NCBI RefSeq assembly: GCF_023241715.1
Contig: NZ_JALQCW010000008.1
Coordinates: forward strand, 1-64,000
Length of the DNA stretch: 64,000 nt
Reading direction: 5' to 3'
Source of the DNA: Pseudomonas morbosilactucae
GTDB lineage: Bacteria > Pseudomonadota > Gammaproteobacteria > Pseudomonadales > Pseudomonadaceae
The notes beneath the pieces were generated by a model. The model saw only the letters and a list, made by a program, of their open reading frames with translations, ran no database searches and was not told where the DNA came from. Every line of letters begins with the position of its first letter. Within the stretch, counting starts at the first letter, position 1. The position numbers and the translations under genes were made by a program. Positions 19,985 through 29,968 of the stretch are shown piece after piece.

Positions 19985-20704
19985 ATGAAGCCGTTCGCCT
20001 CCCGTTATCTGCTCCTTGTTGCATTTTCCCTGCTGCTGGGAGCCTGCCAAAGCACGCCGCCCGCGGCCACCCAGGTCCCGGACGCACGGGCCACGGCCAT
20101 CGCGCAGCTGGAACAAAACATCGCCAGCAGCGAGTTGGCCACCGCCGAAGACCAACTGGCAGCGTTGCAGGCCCAGTCGCCCAACGATCCGCAGCTTGAG
20201 CAATACCAGCGCCAGCTGGCCGAAGCCTATTTGCAGCGCAGCCAGATCGTCCTGCAAAAAGGTGACGTCAACGCCGCCGCTACGGCCCTGAGCCGTGCCC
20301 GGGCGCTGATGCCCAAGGCGCCGGCCCTGACCGGTGGCGTCAACAGCGCCATCACCCACGCTCGCAAAGCCGAGCTGGACCAGGCCGAGGCCGCCCTGAA
20401 AGCCGCCGAAGCCCGCCCAGTGGCCAAAGTGATCGACCCGACGGCGGAAAGCACCACCATTGCGCTGAACATCCGCGATATCAAGCAACTGCGCCGACAA
20501 CTGGACGCGATTGCCACCGATGTCGTGAATTATGAGTGTGAAGTGAGCATCCAGGCGCCCCGCACCCAGGATTACCCGTGGCTGGCCACGCTGCTGAGCA
20601 AGCGGGTGAAGAAACTGGACAGCACCTTCGACCTGAAGATCGAGCGCCAGATCCTGCGGCACATTCCCGCACAAATGGTGCTGATCCCACGCAAGGCGCA
20701 ATAA
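19985..20704 (+). CDS. Conserved lipoprotein with helical repeat region
   Basis: A 239-residue protein with a lipoprotein signal (lipobox LLGAC, Cys at about residue 20). Residues 30-150 are Ala/Gln/Leu-rich helices resembling tetratricopeptide-like repeats (AEDQLAALQAQSPNDPQLEQYQ, AAATALSRARALMPKAPAL). The C-terminal 80 residues are of mixed structure with one Cys. No enzyme motif is visible. It lies 37 bases after znuB and corresponds by position to PA5502. Function unknown; a zinc link is possible only from location. Confidence 0.8.
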   Translation: MKPFASRYLLLVAFSLLLGACQSTPPAATQVPDARATAIAQLEQNIASSELATAEDQLAALQAQSPNDPQLEQYQRQLAEAYLQRSQIVLQKGDVNAAATALSRARALMPKAPALTGGVNSAITHARKAELDQAEAALKAAEARPVAKVIDPTAESTTIALNIRDIKQLRRQLDAIATDVVNYECEVSIQAPRTQDYPWLATLLSKRVKKLDSTFDLKIERQILRHIPAQMVLIPRKAQ

Positions 20705-20748
20705 CGCCCAGGGTCGCCAGCCCGGGCTGGCCGACCCCGGCACGCTCT

Positions 20749-22887
20749 TTAGGCCGGCACGGCCTTGGCTTTCGCCTCCCTGTCCCAGACCCGATGCTCA
20801 GCCATCGCGGCAAACAACGCTTTGAACAGCTGGGCATCCTTGCCAACGATCAAGCCGGCATCCTCCTCCAACCTCAGCACATCCAGCAATTGCCCGGCAT
20901 CCCCGTGCAGGGCGATAGCCTTGAGGTGCTTGTAGGCTTCCAGCAGGTAATGCAGGGCCACGCCATCGCTGCTCAGCGCCTTGATCGAGGCCGCACCACC
21001 CGGCACAAACACCGCATCAAACGCCACCGACGGCAGCCCCTCCATCGAGGCATCCACCGGCAACTGTTTGCCATCGGCGGTGGTCACTGGCGCCGAGGTC
21101 GGGCCAAGCAACTTGGCATGGGCCCCTTCGGCTTTCAGGGCCTGCTGAAAAGCGCTGATCGCCGCCCCATCGACGCCATTGGCCGCCAGAATTGCTACTT
21201 TTCGGGTTTTTATACCGCCCGGCAGCAAGTTGACCTGGCTCAACGCCGGCGAGCGCGCCAACGAGGTCTTGCGCTCGGCCACCGTGGGCGCTTTCGGCGC
21301 TGGCAGGCCGAGGTTCTGGGCCACACGGCCGGCCAGTTCAAGGTCGATATTGGCGAGGATCTCATTCACCTGCCGCTCACGGATCCACAAGCGCTCGACC
21401 TTGCCCAACTCAAAGCTGTAGGCCGCGATGATGTGCTCCTGCTCGTGCTTGCTCATGCTCTTGAAGAACAGCCGGGCCTGGGAGAAGTGATCGCTGAACG
21501 ACTCACTGCGCTGGCGAATCTTGTGGGCGTCGATCCGTTCGTTGTAACTCTCAAAACCGCCATCCTGTGCGGCCGCCGGCGTTTCCTTCGGCCAGCCGCC
21601 ATCGATGGAGTTGGGCTCGTAAGACGCTCGCCCCTTGTCGATGGTGGTGCGGTGCATGGCATCGCGCTGGCCATTGTGGAAGGGAGCCACTGGCCGGTTG
21701 ATCGGCAGTTCGTGGAAGTTCGGCCCACCCAGGCGGCTGATCTGCGTGTCGGTGTAGGAAAACAACCGGCCCTGCAGCAGTGGGTCATTGGAGAAGTCGA
21801 TACCCGGCACGATATGCCCCGGGCAGAAGGCGACTTGCTCGGTCTCGGCGAAGTAGTTGTCCGGGTTGCGGTTAAGCACCATTTTGCCCAGGGGCGTGAT
21901 GGGCACCAGCTCCTCGGGAATCAGCTTGGTGGGGTCGAGAATGTCGAAGTCGAAACTGTGCTCGTCCTCTTCGGCGATGATCTGTACGCCAAATTCCCAT
22001 TCCGGGTAATCCCCCCCTTCGATGGACTCCCACAAGTCCCGCCGATGGAAGTCGGTGTCCTTGCCGGCGAGCTTCTGCGCTTCATCCCAGACCAGGGAAC
22101 AGGTGCCCACCGTTGGCCGCCAGTGGAACTTGACGAAGCTCGACTGGCCCTCGGCATTGATCAGGCGAAAGGTGTGCACGCCAAACCCCTGCATGCTGCG
22201 CAGGCTTTTCGGAATGGCCCGGTCGGACATGGCCCAGATCACCATATGGGCCGATTCGGGCTGCAGGGAGACGAAGTCCCAGAAGGTGTCGTGGGCCGAA
22301 CCGCCGGTGGGTATTTCGTTGTGGGGCTCGGGCTTCACCGCGTGTACAAAGTCGGGAAACTTGATGGCGTCCTGAATGAAGAACACCGGCATGTTATTGC
22401 CCACCAAGTCGAAGTTGCCCTCGTCGGTGAAGAACTTCACGGCAAAACCGCGCACGTCACGCACCGTATCGCCGGAACCGCGAGGCCCCTGCACGGTGGA
22501 AAAGCGCACAAACACCGGGGTCTGCTTGGTCGGGTCAGAAAGGAACCCGGCCTTGGTCAGGGCCGAGTGGTTGCCGTAGCTTTGGAAGTAGCCATGGGCG
22601 CCCACGCCGCGCGCATGGACGATGCGCTCGGGGATCCGCTCATGGTCAAAATGGGTGATTTTCTCCCGCATGATGAAGTCTTCCAGCAACGAAGGCCCGC
22701 GGGCACCGGCTTTCAGGCTGTTCTGGTTATCGGCGATCTTGACGCCCTGGTTGGTGCGCAACGCCTGTTCGGTGGCATCGGAACGGAAGGGCTCCAGGCT
22801 CTCCAGCTTGCTGTTGCTATTGCCCCGATCCAGGGTGTCAGTCCCGGCCAGCTGGCTTTTGCGGGCGCTTGGCTTCTTGGTACTCAT
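20749..22887 (-). CDS. katE: KatE, large-subunit monofunctional catalase (HPII type)
   Basis: Decomposes hydrogen peroxide to water and oxygen. A clade 2 catalase of 712 residues: catalytic His in [11 protein letters not shown], the Asn motif in [13 protein letters not shown], heme-ligand Tyr in [14 protein letters not shown], and a C-terminal class I glutamine amidotransferase-like domain from about residue 560 ([21 protein letters not shown]). The start at 22887 (MSTKKPSAR) has GAGGAG upstream; the frame continues to 22911. In PAO1 katE lies elsewhere (PA2147), so its place between the PA5502-like gene and metN is a local feature. Stationary-phase control is typical for the family. Confidence 0.94.
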   Translation of the reverse strand: MSTKKPSARKSQLAGTDTLDRGNSNSKLESLEPFRSDATEQALRTNQGVKIADNQNSLKAGARGPSLLEDFIMREKITHFDHERIPERIVHARGVGAHGYFQSYGNHSALTKAGFLSDPTKQTPVFVRFSTVQGPRGSGDTVRDVRGFAVKFFTDEGNFDLVGNNMPVFFIQDAIKFPDFVHAVKPEPHNEIPTGGSAHDTFWDFVSLQPESAHMVIWAMSDRAIPKSLRSMQGFGVHTFRLINAEGQSSFVKFHWRPTVGTCSLVWDEAQKLAGKDTDFHRRDLWESIEGGDYPEWEFGVQIIAEEDEHSFDFDILDPTKLIPEELVPITPLGKMVLNRNPDNYFAETEQVAFCPGHIVPGIDFSNDPLLQGRLFSYTDTQISRLGGPNFHELPINRPVAPFHNGQRDAMHRTTIDKGRASYEPNSIDGGWPKETPAAAQDGGFESYNERIDAHKIRQRSESFSDHFSQARLFFKSMSKHEQEHIIAAYSFELGKVERLWIRERQVNEILANIDLELAGRVAQNLGLPAPKAPTVAERKTSLARSPALSQVNLLPGGIKTRKVAILAANGVDGAAISAFQQALKAEGAHAKLLGPTSAPVTTADGKQLPVDASMEGLPSVAFDAVFVPGGAASIKALSSDGVALHYLLEAYKHLKAIALHGDAGQLLDVLRLEEDAGLIVGKDAQLFKALFAAMAEHRVWDREAKAKAVPA

Positions 22888-22914
22888 CAGACAAAAACTC
22901 CTCGTGTGCAAAAT

Positions 22915-22967
22915 CCCGGGCGAACCCGGGCTTCATGAGCAAGTTGTCCAGGCACGGTACCTGGACA
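22915..22967 (-). promoter_or_regulatory. Two stem-loops in the leader of katE
   Basis: Upstream of katE, minus strand: TGTCCAGG and CCTGGACA (22967-22945) form an 8-bp stem, followed by CCCGGG-TTCG-CCCGGG (22930-22915), a 6-bp GC stem with a TTCG loop and then ATTTT. The second ends about 28 bases before the start codon. These could be an operator, an attenuator-like hairpin or an mRNA stabiliser. Confidence 0.45.
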
Positions 22968-23155
22968 CTTTGGAGTGGCTAAGTAGTGACTGATGAGCGA
23001 AGAGCACCGTTCCTTTTTTATGACCTTTGATCGCGTTATTGCCAAATGGAAGGATGATCGCGAAATAAATGCTAAGAACCTCTATACGGACAGGCTAAAA
23101 TGCCCGCCCGGCTTACCGCTGACCCCTTTTCAACGCGCCCCACAAGGTTCGCTAC

Positions 23156-24163
23156 GTGATCGAGTTTCAAGACGTCCATAAAACCTACCGGGTTGCCGGC
23201 AAGGATATTCCCGCCCTGCATTCGACCAACCTGCGGGTCGAAAACGGCCAGGTGTTCGGCCTGATCGGCCACTCCGGGGCGGGTAAAAGCACCCTGTTGC
23301 GCCTGATCAACCGCCTGGAAAACCCCAGTGGCGGCAAGATCATCGTCGACGGCGAAGAAGTCACCGCCCTCAACGCCAACGGCCTGCGCCGTTTCCGCCA
23401 GCAGGTCGGGATGATTTTCCAGCACTTCAACCTGCTGGCGTCCAAGACCGTGGCCGACAACGTCGCCCTGCCACTGACCCTGGCCGGCGAACTGTCCCGC
23501 AGCGAGATCGACAAGCGGGTCACCGAATTGCTGGCCCGAGTCGGCCTGGCCGACCACGCCAAGAAGTACCCTGCCCAGTTGTCCGGCGGCCAGAAGCAGC
23601 GCGTCGGCATCGCCCGCGCCCTGGCGACCAAGCCGAAAATCCTCCTGTGCGACGAGGCCACCAGTGCCCTCGACCCGCAAACCACGGCGTCGGTCCTGCA
23701 ACTGCTGGCCGAGATCAACCGTGAGCTGAAGCTGACCATTGTGCTGATCACCCACGAAATGGATGTGATCCGCCGCGTCTGCGACCAGGTGGCGGTAATG
23801 GACGCTGGGGTCATCGTCGAGCAAGGCTCGGTGGCCGAGGTGTTCCTGCATCCCAAGCACCCGACCACCAAGCGCTTCGTCCAGGAAGACGAGCAGATCG
23901 ACGAAAGCGAACAGCGCGACGACTTTGCCCACGTGCCTGGGCGCATCGTGCGCCTGACCTTCCAGGGCGACGCCACCTACGCGCCGCTGCTGGGCACCGT
24001 GGCCCGCGAAACCGGTGTGGACTACAGCATCCTCGCCGGGCGCATCGACCGCATCAAAGACACCCCTTACGGGCAATTGACCCTGGCCGTGACCGGCGGT
24101 GACATGGAAGCGGCCTTTGCCCGCTTCACCGCAGCGGACGTCCACATGGAGGTGCTGCGCTGA
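23156..24163 (+). CDS. metN: MetN, ATPase of the D/L-methionine importer
   Basis: ABC ATPase of 335 residues with a GTG start. Walker [11 protein letters not shown]-loop region MIFQHFNLL, signature LSGGQKQRV and Walker [13 protein letters not shown] are present. A C-terminal NIL domain (about 260-335) is the methionine-sensing regulatory domain of this family, so transport is expected to be inhibited by internal methionine. The stop overlaps the metI start by one base (TGATG). Confidence 0.94.
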   Translation: MIEFQDVHKTYRVAGKDIPALHSTNLRVENGQVFGLIGHSGAGKSTLLRLINRLENPSGGKIIVDGEEVTALNANGLRRFRQQVGMIFQHFNLLASKTVADNVALPLTLAGELSRSEIDKRVTELLARVGLADHAKKYPAQLSGGQKQRVGIARALATKPKILLCDEATSALDPQTTASVLQLLAEINRELKLTIVLITHEMDVIRRVCDQVAVMDAGVIVEQGSVAEVFLHPKHPTTKRFVQEDEQIDESEQRDDFAHVPGRIVRLTFQGDATYAPLLGTVARETGVDYSILAGRIDRIKDTPYGQLTLAVTGGDMEAAFARFTAADVHMEVLR

Positions 24164-24828
24164 TGGATACCTTCTTCGCCAACATCGACTGGCTGGAAAT
24201 CTGGCTGGCCACCGGCGACACCCTGATGATGCTCGGCGGTTCGCTGCTGTTCACCGTGCTCCTGGGCCTGCCCCTGGGCGTGCTGCTGTTCCTCTGCAGC
24301 CCGCGCCAATTGCTCGAGCAAAAGAACCTCTACGCGCTGCTGTCGCTGGTGGTGAACATCCTGCGCTCGCTGCCGTTCATCATCCTGCTGATTGTGATGA
24401 TCCCCTTCACGGTGCTGATCACTGGTACGTCCCTGGGCGTCGCCGGGGCCATTCCGCCGCTGGTAGTGGGCGCCACACCGTTCTTTGCACGCTTGGTGGA
24501 AACCGCCCTGCGTGAAGTGGACCGCGGCATCATCGAGGCCACCCAGTCCATGGGCGCCACCACCCGCCAGATCATCACCAATGCCTTGCTGCCAGAAGCC
24601 CGCCCGGGCATCTTTGCAGCCATCACCGTGACCGCGATCACCCTGGTGTCCTACACCGCCATGGCCGGCGTTGTGGGTGCCGGCGGCCTCGGCGACCTGG
24701 CGATCCGTTTCGGCTACCAGCGTTTCCAGACCGATGTGATGGTGGTGACGGTGATCTTGCTGTTGGTGTTGGTTCAGGTTCTGCAAACCGTCGGCGATAA
24801 GCTGGTGGTGCACTTTTCCCGCAAATAA
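24163..24828 (+). CDS. metI: MetI, permease of the methionine importer
   Basis: A 221-residue inner-membrane permease with five hydrophobic segments. The EAA loop that contacts MetN is seen as EATQSMGATTRQIITNALLP. Translation is probably coupled to metN through the one-base overlap. metQ follows 48 bases later. Confidence 0.94.
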   Translation: MDTFFANIDWLEIWLATGDTLMMLGGSLLFTVLLGLPLGVLLFLCSPRQLLEQKNLYALLSLVVNILRSLPFIILLIVMIPFTVLITGTSLGVAGAIPPLVVGATPFFARLVETALREVDRGIIEATQSMGATTRQIITNALLPEARPGIFAAITVTAITLVSYTAMAGVVGAGGLGDLAIRFGYQRFQTDVMVVTVILLLVLVQVLQTVGDKLVVHFSRK

Positions 24829-24876
24829 ATGCAATGCCGGCGCCCGGGACCGGGCGTCTTACAAGGAGCTTGTTCG

Positions 24877-25650
24877 ATGAAAAAACTACTCGTCGCTTTC
24901 GCAGCCGTGGCCGCGTTTTCCGCCCACGCCGCCGAAACCCTGACCGTGGCCGCCACACCGGTGCCCCACGCCGAGATCCTGGAATTCGTCAAACCGGCCC
25001 TGGCCAAAGAAGGCGTGGACCTCAAGGTCAAAGTCTTCACCGACTACGTGCAGCCCAACGTGCAAGTGGCCGAGAAACGCCTGGACGCCAACTTCTTCCA
25101 GCACCAGCCGTACCTGGATGAGTTCAACAAGGCCAAGGGCACTCACCTGGTGAGCGTTGCCGGCGTGCACCTGGAGCCCCTGGGCGCCTACTCCAACAAG
25201 GTCAAGAAACTCGACGAGCTGCCAGGCGGCGCCAACGTAGTGATCCCCAACGACGCCACCAACGGCGGCCGTGCCTTGCTGCTGTTGGCCAAGGCCGGGC
25301 TGATCAAGCTCAAGGACTCGAACAACATCCTGTCCACCGTCAAAGACATCACCGAGAACCCGAAAGACTTGAAGTTCCGTGAACTGGAAGCCGCCACCAT
25401 TCCCCGCGTGCTGACCCAGGTCGACCTGGCGCTGATCAATACCAACTACGCCCTGGAAGCCAAGCTGGACCCGTCCAAGGACGCCCTGGTCATTGAAGGC
25501 AACGACTCGCCTTACGTGAACATCCTGGTAGCCCGTCCTGACGACAAAGACTCGGACGCCATGAAGAAACTGGTCGCCGCCCTGCACAGCCCGGAAGTGA
25601 AGCAATTCATTCTCGAGAAATACAAAGGCGCGGTACTGCCAGCCTTCTAA
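24877..25650 (+). CDS. metQ: MetQ, methionine-binding protein
   Basis: NlpA-family solute-binding protein of 257 residues. The signal peptide (1-19, ending SAHA) lacks a lipobox cysteine, so it is predicted to be a free periplasmic protein rather than a lipoprotein as in E. coli. Family motifs: VAATPVPHAEILEFVKP, NFFQHQPYLDEFN, YSNKVKKLDELPGGANVVIPND. Start at 24877 with AAGGAG eight bases upstream. Last gene of metNIQ, followed by REP sequences and a terminator. Confidence 0.94.
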   Translation: MKKLLVAFAAVAAFSAHAAETLTVAATPVPHAEILEFVKPALAKEGVDLKVKVFTDYVQPNVQVAEKRLDANFFQHQPYLDEFNKAKGTHLVSVAGVHLEPLGAYSNKVKKLDELPGGANVVIPNDATNGGRALLLLAKAGLIKLKDSNNILSTVKDITENPKDLKFRELEAATIPRVLTQVDLALINTNYALEAKLDPSKDALVIEGNDSPYVNILVARPDDKDSDAMKKLVAALHSPEVKQFILEKYKGAVLPAF

Positions 25651-25659
25651 CAACCTTAG

Positions 25660-25720
25660 GCGCTGGCTTGCCAGCGATGCGCCGCTCAAGAGCGCTATCG
25701 CCGGCAAGCCGGCTCCTACA
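25660..25720. repeat. REP pair (REPIN) of the GCCGGCTTGCCGGC class
   Basis: Two inverted palindromes, CGCTGGCTTGCCAGCGAT at the left and ATCGCCGGCAAGCCGGCTCC at the right, about 20 bases apart, between the convergent metQ and sco genes. Confidence 0.85.
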
Positions 25721-25734
25721 CGTTGTAGAAACAC

Positions 25735-25763
25735 AAACGGGGCGCCTCAGGGCGCCCCGTTTT
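25735..25763. terminator. Bidirectional terminator between metQ and sco
   Basis: Perfect 12-base inverted repeat AAACGGGGCGCC / GGCGCCCCGTTT with a four-base loop, flanked by A and T runs, between two convergent genes. It can serve both metQ and the cytochrome oxidase cluster. Confidence 0.85.
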
Positions 25764-25783
25764 ATTTGCGGCGGTTCTTCCGC

Positions 25784-26419
25784 TTACGGGCGTTGCAACA
25801 TCACCGGCAACTGGGCCACCAACTTCTGGTTGTTCAGCGGCGCACGGATAAAGCCCCGCTGGGTGCCGTCCGGGCCGATCACCGCCAGGTTGCCGCTGTG
25901 GTCCACGGTGTAGTTGGGTTTGCTGGTGTCCGCCGGAATAAACGGGATGCTCACCGCATTGGCCAGCTTCTGCAGATCTTCCACCGAAGAGGCGGTCAGC
26001 CCCTGGAAGTCCTTGTCGAAATAGCCCAGGTACTGCTTGAGCTGCTGCGGCGTATCACGATGGGGGTCGACGCTCACCAGCACCACCTGCAGCTTGTCCA
26101 CCGCCTCCTTGGGCAGCTCGCTCTTGATCTGCCGCAGTTGGGCCAAGGTGGTGGGGCAGATGTCCGGGCAGAAGGTGTAACCGAAGAACAGCAGCGACCA
26201 CTTGCCCTTGAGTTCATCGATCACCACCGGCTGGCCATTCTGGTCCGTCATCTTCACGCTCGGCAGATTGCGGCTTTGCGGCAGCAGGATAATCCCGGCG
26301 TCGATCAACGCAGTGGGGTCGCCCTGGCCCTTGCCGGACAGCACTTTGTTAACGGTCAGGCCCAGTACCAGGGCCACCAGCGCCACAAGAATAAAGACGG
26401 TTTTCTGAGTTCGAGTCAT
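25784..26419 (-). CDS. SCO1/SenC copper chaperone for cytochrome oxidase
   Basis: Delivers copper to the CuA site of subunit II. A membrane-anchored thioredoxin-like protein of 211 residues: N-terminal anchor at about 8-25, copper motif CPDIC in [15 protein letters not shown], and the conserved His in TVDHSGNL. The ATG at 26419 overlaps the cyoE stop by four bases, so it is the last gene of the heme/copper assembly group. The frame is open far upstream, but only in the shadow of cyoE. Confidence 0.93.
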   Translation of the reverse strand: MTRTQKTVFILVALVALVLGLTVNKVLSGKGQGDPTALIDAGIILLPQSRNLPSVKMTDQNGQPVVIDELKGKWSLLFFGYTFCPDICPTTLAQLRQIKSELPKEAVDKLQVVLVSVDPHRDTPQQLKQYLGYFDKDFQGLTASSVEDLQKLANAVSIPFIPADTSKPNYTVDHSGNLAVIGPDGTQRGFIRAPLNNQKLVAQLPVMLQRP

Positions 26420-27315
26420 AGGGTCAACAATAGGTAGTGGTCTACGAGCAGGGCGATGAACAGCAGGAACAAGTAATAAATAGAGTACTTGAAGGTGTTG
26501 ATCGCCGCGTGCGGCCGAGTGCCACGGTACAGTACCCAGGCCCATTGCAGAAAGCGCGCACCCAATCCCAGGGCACACACCAGGTACAACACGCCGCTCA
26601 TGTGGATCACGAACGGCAGCAGGCTGACCGCCAGCAGGGCAAAGGTGTAGAGCAGGATATGCACCTTGGTGTAATGCTCGCCGTGGGTCACCGGCAGCAT
26701 GGGGATATCGGCCTTGGCGTACTCCTCCTTGCGGTGAATGGCCAGGGCCCAGAAGTGCGGCGGGGTCCAAGCGAAGATGATCAGTACCAGTAACAGCGGC
26801 TCGGCACTGACATGCCCGGTGGCCGCCACCCAGCCGAGCAGGGGCGGGGCGGCGCCGGCCAGGCCACCGATCACAATGTTCTGCGGGGTCGCGCGTTTCA
26901 GAAAGCCGGTGTAGATCACCGCGTAACCGAGCAGGGAAGCCAAGGTCAGCCAGGCAGTCAGCGGGTTGGTGAACGCCAGCAACAGGGCCTGGCCGGCTAG
27001 GGCCAGGAGCAGGGCGAAGGTCAGGGCCGCGCTCGGCGAAACCCGGCCCTGGGCCAGCGGGCGTTTGTGGGTCCGGGCCATCACCGCATCGATGCGCCGA
27101 TCCACCACGTGGTTGACCACCGCCGCGCCCCCCGCGCACAAGGCGATCCCCAGGTTGCCGAACACCAGCACCGTCCAGGGCACGCCGGCGCGGGTGGCGA
27201 GGAACATGCCGACCAGGGAAGTGATCAGCATCAACACCACCACCTTGGGCTTGGTCAGCTCCAGGTAGTCGCGCCAGATCGCCTGGCCCGCCCGTTCACC
27301 GATCAGAGTCGCCAT
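26416..27315 (-). CDS. cyoE: Protoheme IX farnesyltransferase (heme O synthase)
   Basis: Adds a farnesyl group to heme b to give heme O, the precursor of heme A. UbiA-family membrane protein of 299 residues with about nine hydrophobic segments. The prenyl-diphosphate/Mg motif is [19 protein letters not shown]. The start has AAGGAGAG upstream and lies 13 bases inside the end of ctaA. Together with ctaA it supplies heme A to the aa3 oxidase encoded upstream. Confidence 0.94.
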   Translation of the reverse strand: MATLIGERAGQAIWRDYLELTKPKVVVLMLITSLVGMFLATRAGVPWTVLVFGNLGIALCAGGAAVVNHVVDRRIDAVMARTHKRPLAQGRVSPSAALTFALLLALAGQALLLAFTNPLTAWLTLASLLGYAVIYTGFLKRATPQNIVIGGLAGAAPPLLGWVAATGHVSAEPLLLVLIIFAWTPPHFWALAIHRKEEYAKADIPMLPVTHGEHYTKVHILLYTFALLAVSLLPFVIHMSGVLYLVCALGLGARFLQWAWVLYRGTRPHAAINTFKYSIYYLFLLFIALLVDHYLLLTL

Positions 27316-28382
27316 GGCAGCTCTCCTTTTAAGGTTATGAGCCCGGCCACGTGTTTACGTGGGCTGAGGCGCCAGCCAAAGGGCCGTTGGTCCTTGACCC
27401 GGACCAGGCTGGTGCGGGCGTGGTAATTGACCAGCACCAGGGTCAGCAACAGCGCCGCGCCCCCGGCGTTGTGGGCCACGGCTACCGGCAGCGGCAGGTG
27501 GAACAGCACGTTGCTCACCCCCAGGGTGATCTGCACCCCGAGGGCCAGCAGCACCAACCCGGCCAGGCGGGTCATACCCACGTGTCGCAACTGCCAGGCC
27601 AGCCCCAGCAGCACCAGGGTCACCACCAGCGCACCGATGCGATGGGTCAGGTGAATGGCGGTGCGCGCCTCGCTGTCGAGCTGGCCGCCCAGGTAGTTGG
27701 GGCCGATGTGCTGGGTCAGGTGAAAGCCGTTGGCAAAATCCGCCGCCGGCCACCACTGGCCGTGACAGGTGGGCAAGTCGATACAGGCCACCGCCGCATA
27801 GTTGGAACTGACCCAGCCGCCCAGGGCGATCTGCCCGATCACCAACACCAAGCCGGCCGTGGCCCAATATTGCAGGCGCCGCGGCACAATCAACGCCGGC
27901 AACACCCCGGACAACCGCAAGGTCAGCAGGAACAATAGGCTCAAGGTGGCAAAGCCGCCGAGTAAATGCGCAGTGACCACTTGCGGCCAGAGCTTGAGGG
28001 TCACCGTCCACATGCCGAAGGCCGCCTGGGCAAACACCACCGCCAACAGGAACAACGGCAGTTTCAAGGGCTGCCCGGGGTACTGCCGATGACGCCAGGC
28101 GCGTGCCGCCAACAACACGATCAACAGCCCCAGGGTGCCGGCGAAGTAGCGGTGGACCATCTCGTTCCAGCCTTTATGAGCCTCCACCGGCGTGTCGGGG
28201 AAATGCAGCTCGGCATGGGCCAACTGGGCTTCGCTGGCGGGCACGCTGATAAAGCCGTAGCAGCCGGGCCAATCCGGGCAGCCGAGGCCGGCGTGCGTCA
28301 GCCGAGTATAGGCACCGAGCAGCACCACAATCAGCGCCAGCAAGGTGGCAAACAACGCGAGGCGAAATCCAGGTTTGGCCAT
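27303..28382 (-). CDS. ctaA: Heme A synthase (COX15/CtaA family)
   Basis: Oxidises heme O to heme A. A 359-residue membrane protein with about eight hydrophobic segments. The N-terminus has [21 protein letters not shown], typical of COX15/CtaA; conserved His residues are at the ends of helices ([38 protein letters not shown]). The start has AAGGG upstream. It overlaps cyoE by 13 bases and follows the PA0111-like gene by 10 bases. Confidence 0.93.
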   Translation of the reverse strand: MAKPGFRLALFATLLALIVVLLGAYTRLTHAGLGCPDWPGCYGFISVPASEAQLAHAELHFPDTPVEAHKGWNEMVHRYFAGTLGLLIVLLAARAWRHRQYPGQPLKLPLFLLAVVFAQAAFGMWTVTLKLWPQVVTAHLLGGFATLSLLFLLTLRLSGVLPALIVPRRLQYWATAGLVLVIGQIALGGWVSSNYAAVACIDLPTCHGQWWPAADFANGFHLTQHIGPNYLGGQLDSEARTAIHLTHRIGALVVTLVLLGLAWQLRHVGMTRLAGLVLLALGVQITLGVSNVLFHLPLPVAVAHNAGGAALLLTLVLVNYHARTSLVRVKDQRPFGWRLSPRKHVAGLITLKGELPWRL

Positions 28383-28392
28383 GACGATGCCC

Positions 28393-28986
28393 TTATCCGA
28401 TGTTCGACAGTTTCAGCAGGTGGCGCAGGTCGTTAAGCAAGTCCTTGCCGTTGACCCGGGCGTCGTAGCGCAGCACCAGGTTGCTGTGGGGGTCGACGAT
28501 CCACAGCTGCGGCGCCTCTTGCTCATGGGCGCCCTTGATAAAAGTCGGCAGGTCCAGGGGGTAGCGCTGCAACTGCGGGTACTCACGCGCCAGCGTGGCC
28601 TGGTAGTTGGCACTCAAGGGCTGGGCGCTGGCCAGGGCATGGCTGGCCCGGGATGCATCGCGCCCCAGGGCGACTTGGATCTGCCGCGCCAGGTACACCA
28701 GTTGCTGGCAATCCTCGGCACAGCCCTTGGGCGCGGTCACCAGGATCTGCCAGCGCTCCTCGTCGGCCTGTACGCCGATCTGGGCGCGGGTCTGGCCGTT
28801 ACCGATCAGCTCACCGTGGTAGCTGCGGCTTTCCGGCACCCAGAACTGCAGCTTGTACATGCCGGTGGCGAGGACCATGGGGCCGATCACCATGGCCAGG
28901 ATCAGGATCAGTTGCCAGCGCCCGCGACGCCGGCTCTGCGGTGCCGACGGCTCAGACATGTTGGTTGGATTGATGGCCGTTCCCAT
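28393..28986 (-). CDS. Membrane-anchored protein of the cytochrome oxidase cluster (PA0111-like)
   Basis: A 197-residue protein with one hydrophobic segment at about 24-45 and a soluble domain outside the membrane. The C-terminal part (PQLWIVDPHSNLVLRYDARVNGKDLLNDLRHLLKLS) resembles the end of SCO-type thioredoxin folds, and Cys residues occur in GCAEDCQQLV. It is therefore possibly a copper-chaperone relative; this is inference. Start at 28986 with GGGAG upstream overlaps the SURF1 gene by 35 bases; an ATG at 28959 without a ribosome binding site is the alternative. Confidence 0.82.
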   Translation of the reverse strand: MGTAINPTNMSEPSAPQSRRRGRWQLILILAMVIGPMVLATGMYKLQFWVPESRSYHGELIGNGQTRAQIGVQADEERWQILVTAPKGCAEDCQQLVYLARQIQVALGRDASRASHALASAQPLSANYQATLAREYPQLQRYPLDLPTFIKGAHEQEAPQLWIVDPHSNLVLRYDARVNGKDLLNDLRHLLKLSNIG

Positions 28987-29692
28987 GCGGTTTCTCCCTT
29001 GCGTTGTGCCAGCCGAGATAGAGGTAGAGCGCAAACAAAGCCAGGGCCATGGCGAACCACTGCACCGCGTAGCCCAGGTGTTTTTCCGGCCCCATGGCCA
29101 CCACCGGCCACTGGGTGAGGTAGGCGCCCGGGCCGGATTCCTGGCGCACTTCGTAAGCAAAACCGCTGCGGCCCAACTCACTCCAGAGCTTGCCCGGCTC
29201 CACCGCCGTCACCAGCCGGGGCCAGCGGGCGCCGGCCGGATCGGCGTGCAGTTGAAAGGTCGCGCCCGGGGCGACATAGACCCAGGCATCCAGGCTTACC
29301 GGCTGCTCCGGGGTGCTGAACACCGGTGGCGTGCGCCGGTCAGGCCAGGGCAACCAGCCGCGATTGAGCAGCAACCAGTTTCCGCTGGCCTGGTCCTGAA
29401 AGGGTTGCAGCAACTCCACGCCGACCTGGCCGTCGTGCTGGCGGTTGTCCAGCAGCACGCTGTGCTCGGGATCAAAATGACCGTGCAAGCGCACCCGGCG
29501 GAAGGCCGGATCCTGAACACTTAGCAGCTCATGCACCGACAGTGGCTCGGCGGCCCGGCGCTCGGCGTAACTGGCCAGCAGCTCGCGCTTCTGCTCGCCA
29601 CGACTCAGTTGCCAAAACCCCAGGGCCACCAGGATGGGCAGCAGCAACAGCACCACCAGGCTCGGCGCCAGGCCGGGGCGAAAGCGCTTCAT
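28952..29692 (-). CDS. SURF1-family cytochrome oxidase assembly protein
   Basis: Helps insert heme A into subunit I. A 246-residue protein with a transmembrane helix at each end (about 10-28 and 212-230) and a periplasmic domain between them. Motifs LGFWQLSRGEQK, VLLDNRQHDGQVGVELLQP and NRGWLPWPDRR are typical. The start codon has no clear ribosome binding site. It precedes the PA0111-like gene with an overlap. Confidence 0.92.
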   Translation of the reverse strand: MKRFRPGLAPSLVVLLLLPILVALGFWQLSRGEQKRELLASYAERRAAEPLSVHELLSVQDPAFRRVRLHGHFDPEHSVLLDNRQHDGQVGVELLQPFQDQASGNWLLLNRGWLPWPDRRTPPVFSTPEQPVSLDAWVYVAPGATFQLHADPAGARWPRLVTAVEPGKLWSELGRSGFAYEVRQESGPGAYLTQWPVVAMGPEKHLGYAVQWFAMALALFALYLYLGWHNAREKPHGNGHQSNQHV

Positions 29693-29764
29693 GTGGGCGC
29701 CGTAAAGTGCGCAGATCGACTCGCTATACTGCTGTTCATCGTCATTCCCCCCGGGAGTCCCGCC

Positions 29765-29968
29765 ATGCTCAAAGCAGCGATCGTCCTGATGCTGATTGCC
29801 ACGGTTATCAGCCTGTTCAGCGGCCTGTTCTTTTTGGTCAAGGACGACAGCGGCTCCAAGCGCGTGGTCAATCTGCTGACCGTTCGGGTGTGCCTGGCCG
29901 CGATCACCGTGGGCTTGATCGCCTGGGGTTTCTTCAGCGGCCAGTTGGTCTCACACGCCCCCTGGTAG
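29765..29968 (+). CDS. DUF2909 twin-transmembrane protein
   Basis: A 67-residue protein made almost entirely of two hydrophobic helices (about 4-23 and 41-60) joined by a charged loop DDSGSKRVVN. The start at 29765 has GGGAG eight bases upstream. It lies on the plus strand, between and opposite to the oxidase genes, divergent from SURF1 and meeting the coxC stop with a seven-base gap. The family is found next to cytochrome oxidase genes in Pseudomonas (family knowledge), so a role in oxidase assembly or stability is likely but unproven. Confidence 0.82.
   Translation: MLKAAIVLMLIATVISLFSGLFFLVKDDSGSKRVVNLLTVRVCLAAITVGLIAWGFFSGQLVSHAPW

Noticed and set aside
20711-20735. GC-rich inverted repeat between the PA5502-like gene and katE
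   Set aside because: GGTCGCCAGCCC/GGGCTGGCCGACC is imperfect and lacks a T-run, so it was not called a terminator.
20578-22938. 786-residue plus-strand reading frame opposite katE
   Set aside because: It spans nearly the whole of katE in antisense, has no recognisable domain and no ribosome binding site; katE itself is certain.
23040-23155. Possible S-box or methionine riboswitch before metNIQ
   Set aside because: The leader is short and shows no SAM-riboswitch stem pattern; pseudomonads usually control met genes otherwise.
22993-23181. 62-residue frame between katE and metN
   Set aside because: Runs into the metN start region in another frame, has no clear ribosome binding site and resembles nothing known.
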